A stretch of DNA of 64,000 nucleotides, taken from positions 9,167,809 through 9,231,808 of the forward strand of contig NC_051071.1 in the NCBI RefSeq assembly GCF_004664715.2. The letters run 5' to 3'. The stretch is from Peromyscus leucopus (Eukaryota > Chordata > Mammalia > Rodentia > Cricetidae). The notes beneath the pieces were generated by a model. It had not been told where the DNA came from and searched no databases. It saw nothing but the letters and a program-made list of their open reading frames with translations. Made by a program: the position numbers and the translations under genes. Shown here piece by piece: positions 1 through 9,771 of the stretch. Position 1 is the first letter of the stretch, and each line of letters begins with the position of its first letter.

Positions 1-9
1 GTCCCCTCA

Positions 10-312
10 TCAAGCATTTTTTTCTTTTTTCCCTTTAAACTGATAGTCCTCTTCAATTGCCTTCATAGCATACTTTGATACAGATGGCCTCCAAAGTAGT
101 GAAAACTGAAGAAAATATGGGTTTTTTTTTTTTAGAAAAACTAAGAGTTCAAGACCACGTTGATATGTATGATACTGGCCAGAGATTGAGATTCCTTTGC
201 CATTAGTCACAGAGCACTCCTCTTGGAGGACCAAGGCTGCCTGAATCATTTCATTACTGATCATGTATCTCCTCACCCAGGCATGATCTACTGGATCTTC
301 CTCACATTCCCA
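10..312 (-). other. Open minus-strand frame, unidentified, protein-like
   Basis: A stop-free minus-strand frame of 100 codons runs from just after a stop at 313-315 to a stop at 10-12. The first ATG is at 274-276, leaving 88 residues, but the open frame continues about 12 codons further upstream, so that ATG need not be the true start. The composition looks like a soluble globular protein (WVRRYM near the start, ALVLQEEC, LWRPSV, YAMKAIEED) with a basic lysine-rich end. A run of about 13 A encodes KKKN in the middle. I do not recognise the family. It could be a fragment of a processed pseudogene or a chance frame. The window edge lies 9 bases beyond the stop, so any 3' UTR or poly-A tail is out of view. 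Confidence 0.25.
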
Positions 313-315
313 CTA

Positions 316-1015
316 TGGCTGACCACCCTCTGTAGCTGAGAAGATAACTTTAAAATGGAAGACAATGACAGGATTCCCCAAGGCCTAAGAAGGTGAGACC
401 CAGCCTCCTATGACTCCTAAGCCAGGACCACAACCCAACATGGAGGTTGTGCCAGGGTGTTTGCCCCTTCCAAACAAGCCTGAATCCCCAATGGAGACTG
501 CAAACATGCAATACTCATAGTTTTAAATGGTTCACTATGTCTGTGTGGATAAAAATCTAACCCACTGGTCCTTTAATGCACTTGAGTTTGGAACAAGATT
601 GTAAGACCATAAGAGTTATGTTTTAATACAAATATAAATAATAATACTGAGCAGAAATCTGAGCAAGCACTGCTTGCTCAAATGTAATCATTTGGCACCT
701 TTACAAGTTTGAAAGTTAAACAAGATCCTTAAGCAGTTTCAATTCTGACACAGAGTAGGTGCTTCATATAAGCTCATTAACTAATTATCTGGAAAGGAAA
801 GAATCAAAGCAATTATACAAATACAAATTATACAAAGGAGCCCAAGAAAATACAAAATGAGCACATCAATGAAAGCAAACAAGGCATCTACATTTTTGTA
901 GTAGATACTAAGATATTCTGTTTTTATTATGTTGAGTTTTAAGGCTAATTAATCTACTTCTGCATTTGTTTATATGTATCAAAGTAGCTAAATTATTCAT
1001 GGTACATAATAGATA
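316..1015. other. Unique AT-rich sequence
   Basis: No gene or known repeat is seen. It contains a perfect short palindrome at 660-680 (10-bp arms TGAGCAAGCA around one central C). Confidence 0.5.
660..680. repeat. Short perfect palindrome
   Basis: The arms TGAGCAAGCA (660-669) and TGCTTGCTCA (671-680) are exact reverse complements with one base between them. It could be a dimeric factor site or a chance inverted repeat. Confidence 0.6.
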
Positions 1016-1364
1016 TGTCTTAAGATTTCTATTGCTGTGAAAAGACACCATGACCACAGCAACTCTTATAAAGGAAACATCATTTAATTGGGGTAGCTCT
1101 CCTACAGTTTCTGAGGTTCATGGGAGCATGGCAGTATGCAGTCAGATGTGGTGCTGGAGGTGTAGCTGAGAGTCCTACGTCTTGCAGGAGACAGGAAGTC
1201 AACTGACACACTGGCCGATATCCTGAGCATAGGAAACCTCAAAGCCTGCCCCCACAATGGCATACTTCCACCAACAAGGCCATATCCACTCCAACAAAGC
1301 CACACCTCCTAATAGCGCCACTTTCTATGAAATTATGGTGGCCAATTACATTCAAACTACCACA
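1016..1364 (-). mobile_element. ORR1-like MaLR solo LTR
   Basis: Read on the minus strand it has the typical rodent ORR1 layout: TGTGGTAG at the start, the GGAGGTGTGGC and GGCCTTGTTGG blocks in the first third, and a CATGGTGTC...CAATAGAAA end. The plus-strand outer ends are TGT and ACA, as expected of an LTR. No internal retroviral sequence lies beside it, so it is a solo LTR. A clean 5-bp target duplication is not visible (AGATA against AAGTA). The family name is from memory of the consensus, not from a search. Confidence 0.7.
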
Positions 1365-1545
1365 AAGTAAGAAAGATTTTTCTGGCCACACATTAAAAAT
1401 CATTTGGATTCCTGTACACTCTTTGGTTGAGGAAAAACCTCCACACAGTATGTCAAATCTTAAAGGGCTACTAAATAAGATAAATAAGACATTAACAGGA
1501 AAGAGAGTGATAGAGGCTCATACATATGCTCTACTTTAGAAAAAC

Positions 1546-1905
1546 TTTTTTTTCCTATAAAATTTTTCTAGCCATTCTTTTTTTATTAAGAATTTTTTTC
1601 GTCTATTTTACATACCAAAGATTCCCTTCTTCCCTCCTCCTACTTCCCCAGCCTCCCCCTCCCAACCCACCCTCCATTCCTTCCTACAAGAAGGTAAAGC
1701 CTCCTTAAGGAGGTACATTTAGTAGAGGCAGGTCCAAGCCTCCCCCAACCCCTGCCCTAAGGCTGTGCAAGGGGTTCCATCATAGAAGTGGGTTCCAAAA
1801 GGCCGGCTTATGCACCAGGGATGGGCTCTGATTCTATTGCCAGGGGCTCCCCCAAGCAGATCATGCTACACAACTGTCTTGCTATGCAGAGGGCCTTGCC
1901 ACATA
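1546..1905 (-). mobile_element. Rodent L1 3' UTR fragment
   Basis: The pyrimidine-rich strand with CTTCCCTCCTCC, the block around TTCCATCATAGAAGTGGGTT and TGCACCAGGGATGGG match the antisense of the Lx-type rodent L1 3' UTR. The T-rich start (1540-1600) would be its poly-A tail, which puts the element on the minus strand. It is followed directly by an L1 ORF1 fragment in the opposite orientation. Confidence 0.7.
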
Positions 1906-1914
1906 TTAATTAAA

Positions 1915-2123
1915 CCACTAAACATACAGAATAAAGAAAGAATATTAAGAGCAGCAAAGGAAAAAGGCCAAGTGACTTATAAAGGCAGACCCATCGATGG
2001 AGACTCTGAAAGCCAGAAGGTCCTGGACAGATGTAATGCAGACAATAAGAGACCACAGATGCCAGCCTAGATTAATATACCCAGCAAAGCTTTCATCACC
2101 ATAGATGGAGTGAACAAGATGTT
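1915..2123 (+). pseudogene. L1 ORF1 C-terminal remnant
   Basis: The peptide ILRAAKEKGQVTYKGRPI is the conserved C-terminal domain of rodent L1 ORF1p, the RNA-binding chaperone of the retrotransposon. After GRPI about 26 bases are missing. The homology then resumes in another frame (ETLKARRSW, then PRLIYPAKL) up to the point where the B1 is inserted. It is a dead fragment: the rest of ORF1 and all of ORF2 are absent nearby. Its orientation is opposite to the adjoining L1 3' UTR. Confidence 0.75.
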
Positions 2124-2337
2124 CTACCCATTCTTTTTTTTTTTTTTTTTTTTTTTTGTTTTTGTTTTTGTTTTTTTTTTTCGAGACAGGGTTTCTCTGT
2201 GTAGTTTTGCGCCTTTCCTGGAACTCACTTGGTAGCCCAGGCTGGCCTCAAACTCACAGAGATCTGCCTGCCTCTGCCTCCCAAGTGCTGGGATTAAAGG
2301 CGTGCGCCACCACCGCCCGGCTGTTCTACCCATTCTT
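2120..2337 (-). mobile_element. Young full-length B1 SINE with target duplication
   Basis: A nearly intact 7SL-derived B1 of about 140 bp lies on the minus strand, with its poly-A tail seen as T-rich sequence at 2136-2180. A 16-bp perfect target duplication TGTTCTACCCATTCTT is present at 2120-2135 and 2322-2337. The body has the cricetid-type variant (GCGCCTTTCC, TTGGTAGCCC). The intact duplication and low divergence point to recent insertion, next to or within the L1 ORF1 remnant. Confidence 0.93.
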
Positions 2338-4941
2338 AAGAGACTGCCTGCTCTCAGTAATAGGCATTTATGCCATGAAAGCATGGGAAATCATGGTTTC
2401 TGAAAGTTGTAGTTGCCATCTTTAATCAATCATTAGAAAGCTTTATTTATTGTCCCCACATGATTTCAAAGCACCTCCTTCAGGTCCCCATCACACTGAG
2501 CAAAGATACATCACATTGTCCATGCCCTAAATGCTCCTTCAAAAAAATAACCCAATATGAGTTTTAACAAAGTAGAAGAATCAAAGTCATAATGGTACCT
2601 GAATTTTCTTCCTTAAGACTATTAATGTTTATGTATCATTAGTTAATATTCACATGAGCAACTCTCCAGTGTAAGTTTCTGAGTACTTTTTCATGCATTT
2701 TTCATTTTTCTGTTTGTTCATTTCATCTACTTTTATCTGTCTCTCAATGGTTTGCTGCATTTCATGACAAATTTGACAAAAACAAGGAAGGGAAGATTTC
2801 AATGGACCACAGTTCTGGTCTATCACCACTTGTTTGCTTTCCTTTAGAGTACATATGGCGTGAGGCAGAATTTCATGGTGGGGACCATGTGGTAGGTCTA
2901 GGGATAAGATGGAAGATCTGAGGATGATCTATAGGAATGAGTTTCAGAGAAAGGGTGGAGACGGAGGGACTTTCAGGTTCTTTTGAAGCAGGGAAGGAGT
3001 TCATTATTCATAGAACTTATTTGAGTTACAGATTTGACAAGTAATAATAATCCTATATTATAGAGAAACATCTGCTCAAGTGGAGTCGAAGAGCCAGTCA
3101 ATTCTGTGAAGTCAGTAAAGTCTGCTGCTTGATGGCATGTACACAAAACCCACCAACTGATCTACTGAGCCTTTCACTTCTGAATGGGTTGTTTGGCATC
3201 TCGTAGACCCAGCCTATGATTATACTACCATCTGTATTCTTTCTTACATCAGGCTTATTTCAGCCACAAGTTATACATGCTGTTTTGAGAAGATCTTGTC
3301 AATATTTTGGTTTGTCTATAACTATAAGAGCGCCGTAGACAGTCTTGAGTGAACTTGGCTCTGCCTTGATAATTCTCCGTCAGTTCTGGCAGCCATAGGA
3401 ATTTAAGTTCATGGTGTAGATATTTGGATTCCCCTCAAAATAAAAATAAAATATGTAAAATAAAATCTTAAAATAGGCTGCTTTTTTTAAAAACAAGAAT
3501 ACCCAAATTCCTAGAAATGGACAACCATAGTCAATACATGTGCATGTATAATTTTAATGTAAAAACAATGTGAACAGAACAGAATATTCTAAAGTTAACA
3601 ATTGCTCGTGTTATCTTAGGTTCCAAGCTGCATGAAGCAATTGAATAAATCTTCCCTTTCTGAATTTAACAGCTCACTGATGCTTTTGAAGGTATAAAAT
3701 CTTGTGTCATGATAGATTATTTCATTGAAGTTAGAAAACGAACTAAAATGCTACATGTATTTTTACCTCACTCACACTCTCACAACTCGGAGTATTACAG
3801 TGTCATAGTTCCTAGAATGCACTTATGAATCCTCCCTATCCGTGCTGGAATATTGACTGGCTTGATTTTGTTCAAGCAATCACAATTGCTAAGGTTTTAC
3901 AAATGCAGGGGTCCAGTCATGTCAAAGATATACTGTGTTGGTCTGGTCCTCCTCCACCTCTGGCCATTACAACCTTTCTGCCTCCTTTTTCAGGGTGATC
4001 TCTGCATTTGTAGGGGAGACTGTGGCACTTTGCTGAAAGGGTTATCAATTCTAAGAATTTTCTAGTGGAATCTTTATGTAGAAAGAATCTTGAGAAAAAG
4101 GAAATTTGTAGTGAGAAAACAGAGTCAATTTATTCAAAAGCAGAAAATAAAGATACCAGCAACAAAATATAAAAGGAGGGACAATTTTTAGCCCAAAGTA
4201 AGATAGAAGTAAGGATGAATATATTACCAATGACAATAAATCCAAATGAGGACACAGTACAGTGAAAGAAACATATAGGCAAAAATTTCAAATAGTTTAA
4301 CAAGAAAGATTGGAAACACTATTCCATTTTATATTTGCCATAAACAGAAAAAAACATAATTGTACAGATTGCTTAATATTGAGGACATTGTGGGGAATTA
4401 ATGAGATTTAAAATGGGAACTGGGTTTGACTGTGGAGAAATGAAAACTGTTTGAGGAGGTAGATATGTTTACCAATAAAAGCATCGCATGAAATATTCAT
4501 GCATCAAAACATATGTTGTAGCCCATCAATGCATACAATTTAGATTTTAGTTATCAGTTAAAGCAAGTTCTTTAAGAATAGCTAAGTAACCATAGATAAT
4601 TTGGTTTATATATAAAATATAGAATTTAAAAATATTAGGCACCTGAAATATATTAAGCAAAGTCTTGTCCTCAAACACTTTATGAGATGACTCATCTGTC
4701 AAAAGCATGTACTAAACCTGCAGTGGAGTTCTGTTCCGAGCACCCAGATTGGACTGCTAGAACCACCTGTAACTCCAGCTCTAGAGGGATCTATGTCTCT
4801 CATCACCACAGGTACCTGACTAAGGTGCACATACCCATAATCACACACACATTATAAATATACATACATGTACATCTGCATATTCATAATTTAAATAGAA
4901 TTCAGATGCATAGTCAAGTAAATTTATAAGAACTTTGGTAA
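2338..4941. other. Unique AT-rich sequence, no feature seen
   Basis: About 2.6 kb in which no gene, SINE or LTR was recognised. Very old, diverged repeats could be missed by eye. Confidence 0.4.
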
Positions 4942-5464
4942 CTTGAGTGTGGTGGCATTGTGTTCCCCAAAATATTGTACATCTTAATAAACTTATCTGG
5001 GCTCAGAGACAGAACAGCCACTAGATACAAAGGCTAGAAAATGGTGGCACTCACACCTTTAATCCTAGCACTCCAGAGGTAGAAATCCCTCTGGATCTCT
5101 GTGAGTTCAAGGCCACATTGGAAACAGCCAGGCATGGTGACACATGCCTTTAATCCCAGAAAGTGAGCCTTTAATCCCAGGGAGTGGTGGTAGAAAGCAG
5201 AAAGGTATATAAGGCATGAGGACCAGTAACTAGAAGCATTTGGCTGGTTAAGCTTTCAGGCTTCTAGCAGCACAGTTCAACTGAGAGCCATTCGGATATG
5301 AGGACACAGAGGCTTCCAGTCTGAGGAAACAAGACCAGCTGAGAAGTCGGCCAGGTGAGGTAGCTGTGGCTTGTTCTGTCTCTCTGATCTTCCAGTTCAC
5401 CTCAATACCTGGCTCAGGATTGATTTTATAAATAAGAACTTTTAAGATTCCTGCTACACTTGAG
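4942..5464 (+). mobile_element. Solo LTR, B1-carrying family, copy 1
   Basis: A 511-bp element (4948-5458) starts TGTGGTGGCA, ends TGCTACA and is flanked by a perfect 6-bp target duplication CTTGAG (4942-4947 and 5459-5464). The TG...CA ends and 6-bp duplication fit a class II (ERV2/K-type) solo LTR. Inside are AATAAA near the left end, two B1-like blocks (CACCTTTAATCCTAGCACT... with GGATCTCTGTGAGTTCAAGG, then GCCAGGCATGGTGACA...), and TATATAAGGCATGAG as a TATA-like promoter box. Related copies are at 15313-15717 and 40417-40891. No viral genes accompany it. Confidence 0.85.
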
Positions 5465-5690
5465 TGGCTAGAGATGTGGCTCACTGGTTAAGAGTACTTA
5501 TTGCTCTTGTAATGGATGCAGGTTTTGATCCCAGCACCCAGATGGTGACACACAATCACCTGCCACTCCAGTTCCAGGTGATCTGGTACCCTCTTCTGTT
5601 TTGTAGGTTCTTGCATGTACATGATACACAGAAACTTATGCAGGTTCACACTCTCACACATAAAAACTTAAAAATATTATGATGAAAAAA
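5465..5690 (+). mobile_element. B3 (B2-superfamily) SINE
   Basis: It has a tRNA-derived 5' part (GATGTGGCTCACTGGTTAAGAG, consensus GAGATGGCTCAGTGGTTAAGAG) followed by the B2/B3 body (GGTACCCTCTTCTG) and an A-rich end. It starts right after the LTR's target duplication, so the LTR landed at the SINE's 5' boundary. Confidence 0.8.
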
Positions 5691-6246
5691 TTAATACAAT
5701 TGTTTGAAAAAAATATTTCCAACAAAAATTAAATAAAACTTAAGACAAATACAAGAATAAGTGTCACCATCTTAGGATGTTTAAACAAAAGCTGTCACTA
5801 TAAGTGACATGCAAATCAGAAAAAAACTTGCTCTATCGCACATACAAAGAACATGCCCCACATTCCTCTTTTTATTTCCAAAATTAAAGCAATGTATATC
5901 GCTCTTACACAATTTCGAAAAAGTCTCTACAAATATGGACTTTTGAGTACATAACTATAACAAAAGTTATGCCTGGTCAAGTTAGGAACAGTTTCATGGT
6001 ACTGCTTAAATCCAGCTGCTGGTCAAGCCCTCTCAATTGTCGGATATGTGCTTTGCCCTTAGTTCATCGTTCTTTCCATTTACTCCTGTGTTTCCTTAAG
6101 CTCCTGAAGAAGCTGAATTCATTCTCAAGATGTGTCATTATGGATTTTTCTGATTTCTTAATTATGGTGTGAATTTTTTTTGCTTCCTGTATTCTTTTCA
6201 AATGAAAATTTAAGCCTTGGCGTGAGAGTTTTGGATGGAGGTGTTA
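5691..6246. other. AT-rich unique sequence
   Basis: No gene or repeat recognised. A 67-codon open frame on the plus strand (5969-6172) has no recognisable domain and is treated as chance. Confidence 0.45.
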
Positions 6247-6258
6247 GGGAAAAATACT

Positions 6259-6640
6259 TTTTTTTTCTTTTTTCTTTTGAAACCAGAACATTTATTTTAT
6301 GACTGAGTGAAATTCCTCAAGATGAACTGGATGCTGCAACAGCTGCCCTCTTGGGTTTAGGTGTTGTCCCTTCACGGGATCCATGTCTGAATCTTCGATA
6401 GACAGTTTTCAGGTACCTCATCCGCCCAGTCCCGGTGGAGTTTCGTCTCTTAGCCTTGGCACTCCAGTTACACTTTCTCTGCTCTGGGCCGGGTAGCCAC
6501 ACTTGCCACAGGTCGACTTCTGAAGGTGGTAGGCCTTAGAGCCACAGCGGTGGCACAGCGTGTGTGTCTTATTGCGACGCTTTCCAAAGGATGACGTTCC
6601 TTTCGTCATCTTGCTTCTGCTGCGGGGGCCAAAGAGCGGA
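6259..6640 (-). pseudogene. Rpl37-ps: Processed pseudogene of ribosomal protein L37
   Basis: This is a retrocopy of the mRNA for the 97-residue 60S subunit protein eL37. The start is at 6607-6609, the first 41 residues are open, and all four zinc-finger cysteines are kept (C19, C22, C34, C37), with His for Arg at residue 20. Near 6475-6492 one base is missing after TACCCGGCC, so the second half ([11 protein letters not shown] to the terminal SSSS and the stop at 6317-6319) lies in another frame. It has no introns. A short GC-rich 5' UTR precedes the ATG, AATAAA lies at 6291-6296, and the tail is T-rich on the plus strand (6259-6278). A roughly 10-bp target duplication (GAAAAATACT at 6249-6258; a copy with one extra A ends at 6649) shows L1-type insertion. 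It is not expected to make full-length protein. Confidence 0.96.
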
Positions 6641-6667
6641 AAAAATACTAAATGTTACATTACAACC

Positions 6668-7086
6668 TGCTCTGGTTTCATCTCTATTGCTGTGATTAAA
6701 TTCCCTAACCAAACTTAGGGAAGAAAGGGTTTATTTACCTCAAAACTCATTCATAGCTCACAATTTCAAGGTATAATTCATCATAGTATGGAATTAAAGT
6801 GTAGCTGGGACTAAAAACACCCATTCCCATCACATCCACAGTAGAAAGAGAGAACAAATGTGTGCATGTTAAGTTCTCAGATAGCTTCCCTACTCTTATC
6901 TAGAGTCCAAACTCAAGAATAGCGCTGTCCACCGTGGGTCGAGTCTTCCCTTATCAGTCAATGTCATTCAGATGGCTCCCCATAGATATGTGCACAGGCC
7001 AGCCTGGTCTAGGTAGACAATCCCTCATCAAGACTCTCTTTCCGTGTTATTTAGGGGCCCTCAAGTTGACGAAACTAACTAGTGCA
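6668..7086 (-). mobile_element. URR1-like rodent repeat
   Basis: The plus strand begins TCTATTGCTGTGATTAAATT and ends with TCAAGTTGACGAAACTAACT just before 7086. Both ends match a common rodent repeat, and the middle (CACATCCACAGTAGAAAGAG) also fits. Copies of the same family are at 35572-35976 and 57360-58087. I label it URR1-like from memory; its 3' end also resembles ORR1, so the class (hAT DNA element or MaLR LTR) is unsettled. Confidence 0.6.
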
Positions 7087-7256
7087 TATACAGAGGGCAC
7101 CAAATCTGACTGTGTCTGTCAGTCATTCCGAGACTGCTCAGCTGTTCATTCAGTGTCTATTTGATGCACACTCAAATTTGCCGTCAGCACTTCTAGTGAT
7201 ATTTTCATCCGTGATTACCGTTATCTATGTTTTGAACAATGTTACCTATGCCTTCC

Positions 7257-7410
7257 AAGACAAAGAGACAGTTTAGAAAATTGAAGATGTTTCTCTTTAA
7301 AACAAGTATCAGCTCATCAATGTGTCTTAGTTTAAGACAAAGAGACAGTTTAGAAAATTGAAGATGTTTCTCTATAAAACAAATATCTGCTCATCAATGC
7401 ATTTTAGTTT
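7257..7410 (+). repeat. 77-bp tandem duplication
   Basis: Two head-to-tail copies, 7257-7333 and 7334-7410, both begin AAGACAAAGAGACAGTTTAG and end TTAGTTT. They differ by a handful of substitutions and no length change. The unit resembles no known repeat. Confidence 0.95.
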
Positions 7411-8029
7411 TTACCACACAGACCACTTTCTGTCATCAGTATTAAATTTAAATGGAACTTTTTAAAACTCGATTTTATGTTCAATTTTATTTTAGTCAGC
7501 CTTAAACATGATATAAAAAAATCACAAGCCAATTTCCCTTTTGAATTAAAATTCAAAAATTCTGAATGAAATATCAGAACATTGAAATCTAACCTGTAGA
7601 ATAAAATTGAAATCTTTCCAGAGAAAGTTAATTATACTTTAAAAGAACTATATAATTCAGCTTGCAAAGAAACAAATACAGAAATGTTACCTAATAGATG
7701 AACAAAAGCCTTCATTAAGCACTAGATTTTTATATATATATATAATAAAAAAGAAAGAAAAACACTTAGTAGAGATTGAGGGGTGGAGGGAAATTACATT
7801 AATTTAATAGGCAGTAACTAATAAGATGATATTTAGCCAAGAAATGGTTAAAAATTGTTGGCTTTCATGTTGGTTATTAAGAATACTAAGGGAAAGGAGG
7901 GATAAAGAATACTAAGGAGAATTAAAAAAACAACAAAGTCATTATTTTATTTTTAACCTAAAAATACTTACATAATGTATAGAAATATATGCGTATGAAC
8001 ATACCAATAATATAAACGAAGTCACATCA
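7411..8029. other. AT-rich unique sequence
   Basis: No gene seen. It includes a short (AT)n run near 7731-7744. Confidence 0.4.
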
Positions 8030-9132
8030 CTTGGGGTAAGAGTGCTCCCCGCAAGAGCAGCTGTCTAACAAAAACCCATGGTGCCAGGCATCCAGAACCT
8101 TCCTTTGACCTAGCAGTCAGGGGAGCTTGGGAGAATCCCAGAACAATGTAGGCCAACCAGAACTTTAACGTAAGCTCTTATTTCTTAAGATGCCATACAC
8201 TTCAGACTTAGGCCATGAAGGAATCAATCTGGAATCTGCCTTAGGACTAGCTCTCAAAACATCCTTTGCTGTGGATGCTACCAGAGGAGAATGGCAATTA
8301 AAAACCCTACTCAGCTGTAAAGTGACAAATCACAACAGTGACCAGCAGGATAAGATACACCTAGGGATACAATAGTGGCACTTATCTTGGGCGTAACACG
8401 TAGCATCAGTGTCCACTCAGTAGATGAGAATTCTTGCCTGATAGTGTTAGCCTAGTCAACTACTGTGGCTGATGGAATCATGAATGTCCACGGAGAAGCC
8501 CCTACTGGCACTTTCCTAAGTCAATGTAATTCCCAACAGCATTCTAAAAACTTACCCTTGTACCCACGGGTTAGTGTGTAGCTCTTTAAGAACTTTCCTT
8601 TTGCAGTGGAGAGACACTATCACAGAAATCCTCAGCTGGTCAAAACTATGAGAATACCTTACTGTTCACTGCCCAGCTCATACATCTACAACAGAACCTC
8701 TACACCTAAGGCTCAGGGTTCATCTCAGAAAAGGATACAGAGGACCAAAACATCTGTTTTGTGATGGCGTTTTCTGTATTCGACAGGGATACGCCCCCGT
8801 GAAACCTCAGCAATATGGCTGCCTAAACAAGCCTTGTATACCAACAATGCTAGTGGACATACCAGCAAGAGAGGAGCAAATCTCGTAAGACCTCACCCCA
8901 GATGAAGAGATACAGGCAATTGAGGGCTGCTGAGAAAAGGAAAATCAGTCTTGTCCAGAAATGAACCTTCTGACAGTTTATCCAATCCCAAGAAGCCATT
9001 CCTAAATACACAGGTATGAGCAACACTAAATGGACTCAACAAGTCATGTGTGTATGTGTTCATTTTTTTTCAGTCAATTCTAAACATGATATGAAAAATA
9101 TATGTATACATACAACCTACTGAGTTCATTGA

Positions 9133-9163
<31 letters not shown>

Positions 9164-9310
9164 ATATGTGTATGTTTAAAGAAATCATGAAGTTGAGAGG
9201 GAGTGGGAAGAAGAAGAGAGGAAGGGAGTTGGATAGGGTACTTTGTGGAGGGGAAATGAAATATATGAAATTCTAAACAAACAATAAAATAAATGTTAAA
9301 AAAAACCCTC
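8030..9310 (+). mobile_element. Lx-type L1 3' UTR and tail
   Basis: Long 3' UTR-like sequence with the rodent L1 landmarks CAGTAGATGAGAATT, the segment around GGCAATTGAGGGCTGCTGAG, a (TG)n run (9133-9160), then GAAGTTGAGAGGGAGTGGG and an end with AAATTCTAAAC followed by AATAAAATAAA. The order matches the 3' end of Lx-type elements. ORF2 is not seen upstream, so the copy is 5'-truncated. The left boundary is approximate. Confidence 0.6.
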
Positions 9311-9316
9311 CCAGTT

Positions 9317-9320
9317 AAAG

Positions 9321-9355
<35 letters not shown>

Positions 9356-9356
9356 A

Positions 9357-9396
<40 letters not shown>

Positions 9397-9493
9397 AAAG
9401 AGAGAGAGAGAGAGAGGAAGGAAGGGAGGGAGGGAAGGAGGGAGGGAGGGAGGGAGGGAGGGAGGGAGGGAGGGAGGGAGAAAAGAAAGGAAA
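9317..9493 (+). repeat. 177-nt uninterrupted polypurine run
   Basis: (GAAA)n passes into (AG)n and then (GGGA)n with no pyrimidine from 9317 to 9493. It lies at the poly-A end of the L1 copy, a usual birthplace of such arrays. Long protein frames here are translation of the repeat, not genes. Confidence 0.97.
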
Positions 9494-9611
9494 TACAGTT
9501 CCTCCTGTGCTAATGCTTTGTGATGTTAACACTTGAGCTGAACCCAAGCAGCAGGAGAAAAATAAAGAAAAGGTGGTAGTGGTGTGTGTGTGTGGTGCTC
9601 CAGGGCATACT

Positions 9612-9771
9612 CTTTTGTTTTGTTTGCTTTTTAAGACAGAATGTCTCTGTGTGACAGCCCTAACTGTCCTGGAGTTCGCTCTGTAGCCAAGGTAGGCCTC
9701 AAACTCAAAAGATCTGCCTGCCTCTGCCTCCCAAGTGCTGAGATTAAAGGCGTGTGCCACCTCCATTTGAC
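9612..9771 (-). mobile_element. B1 SINE
   Basis: Antisense B1 body: AGACAGAATGTCTCTGTGTG, GATCTGCCTGCCTCTGCCTC and AGGCGTGTGCCACC. It is more diverged than the copy at 2136-2321. Confidence 0.9.

Noticed and set aside
9293..9766. 156-codon minus frame and Lys/Glu/Arg-rich plus frame
   Set aside because: They arise from the polypurine array and the adjoining B1, not from a gene.
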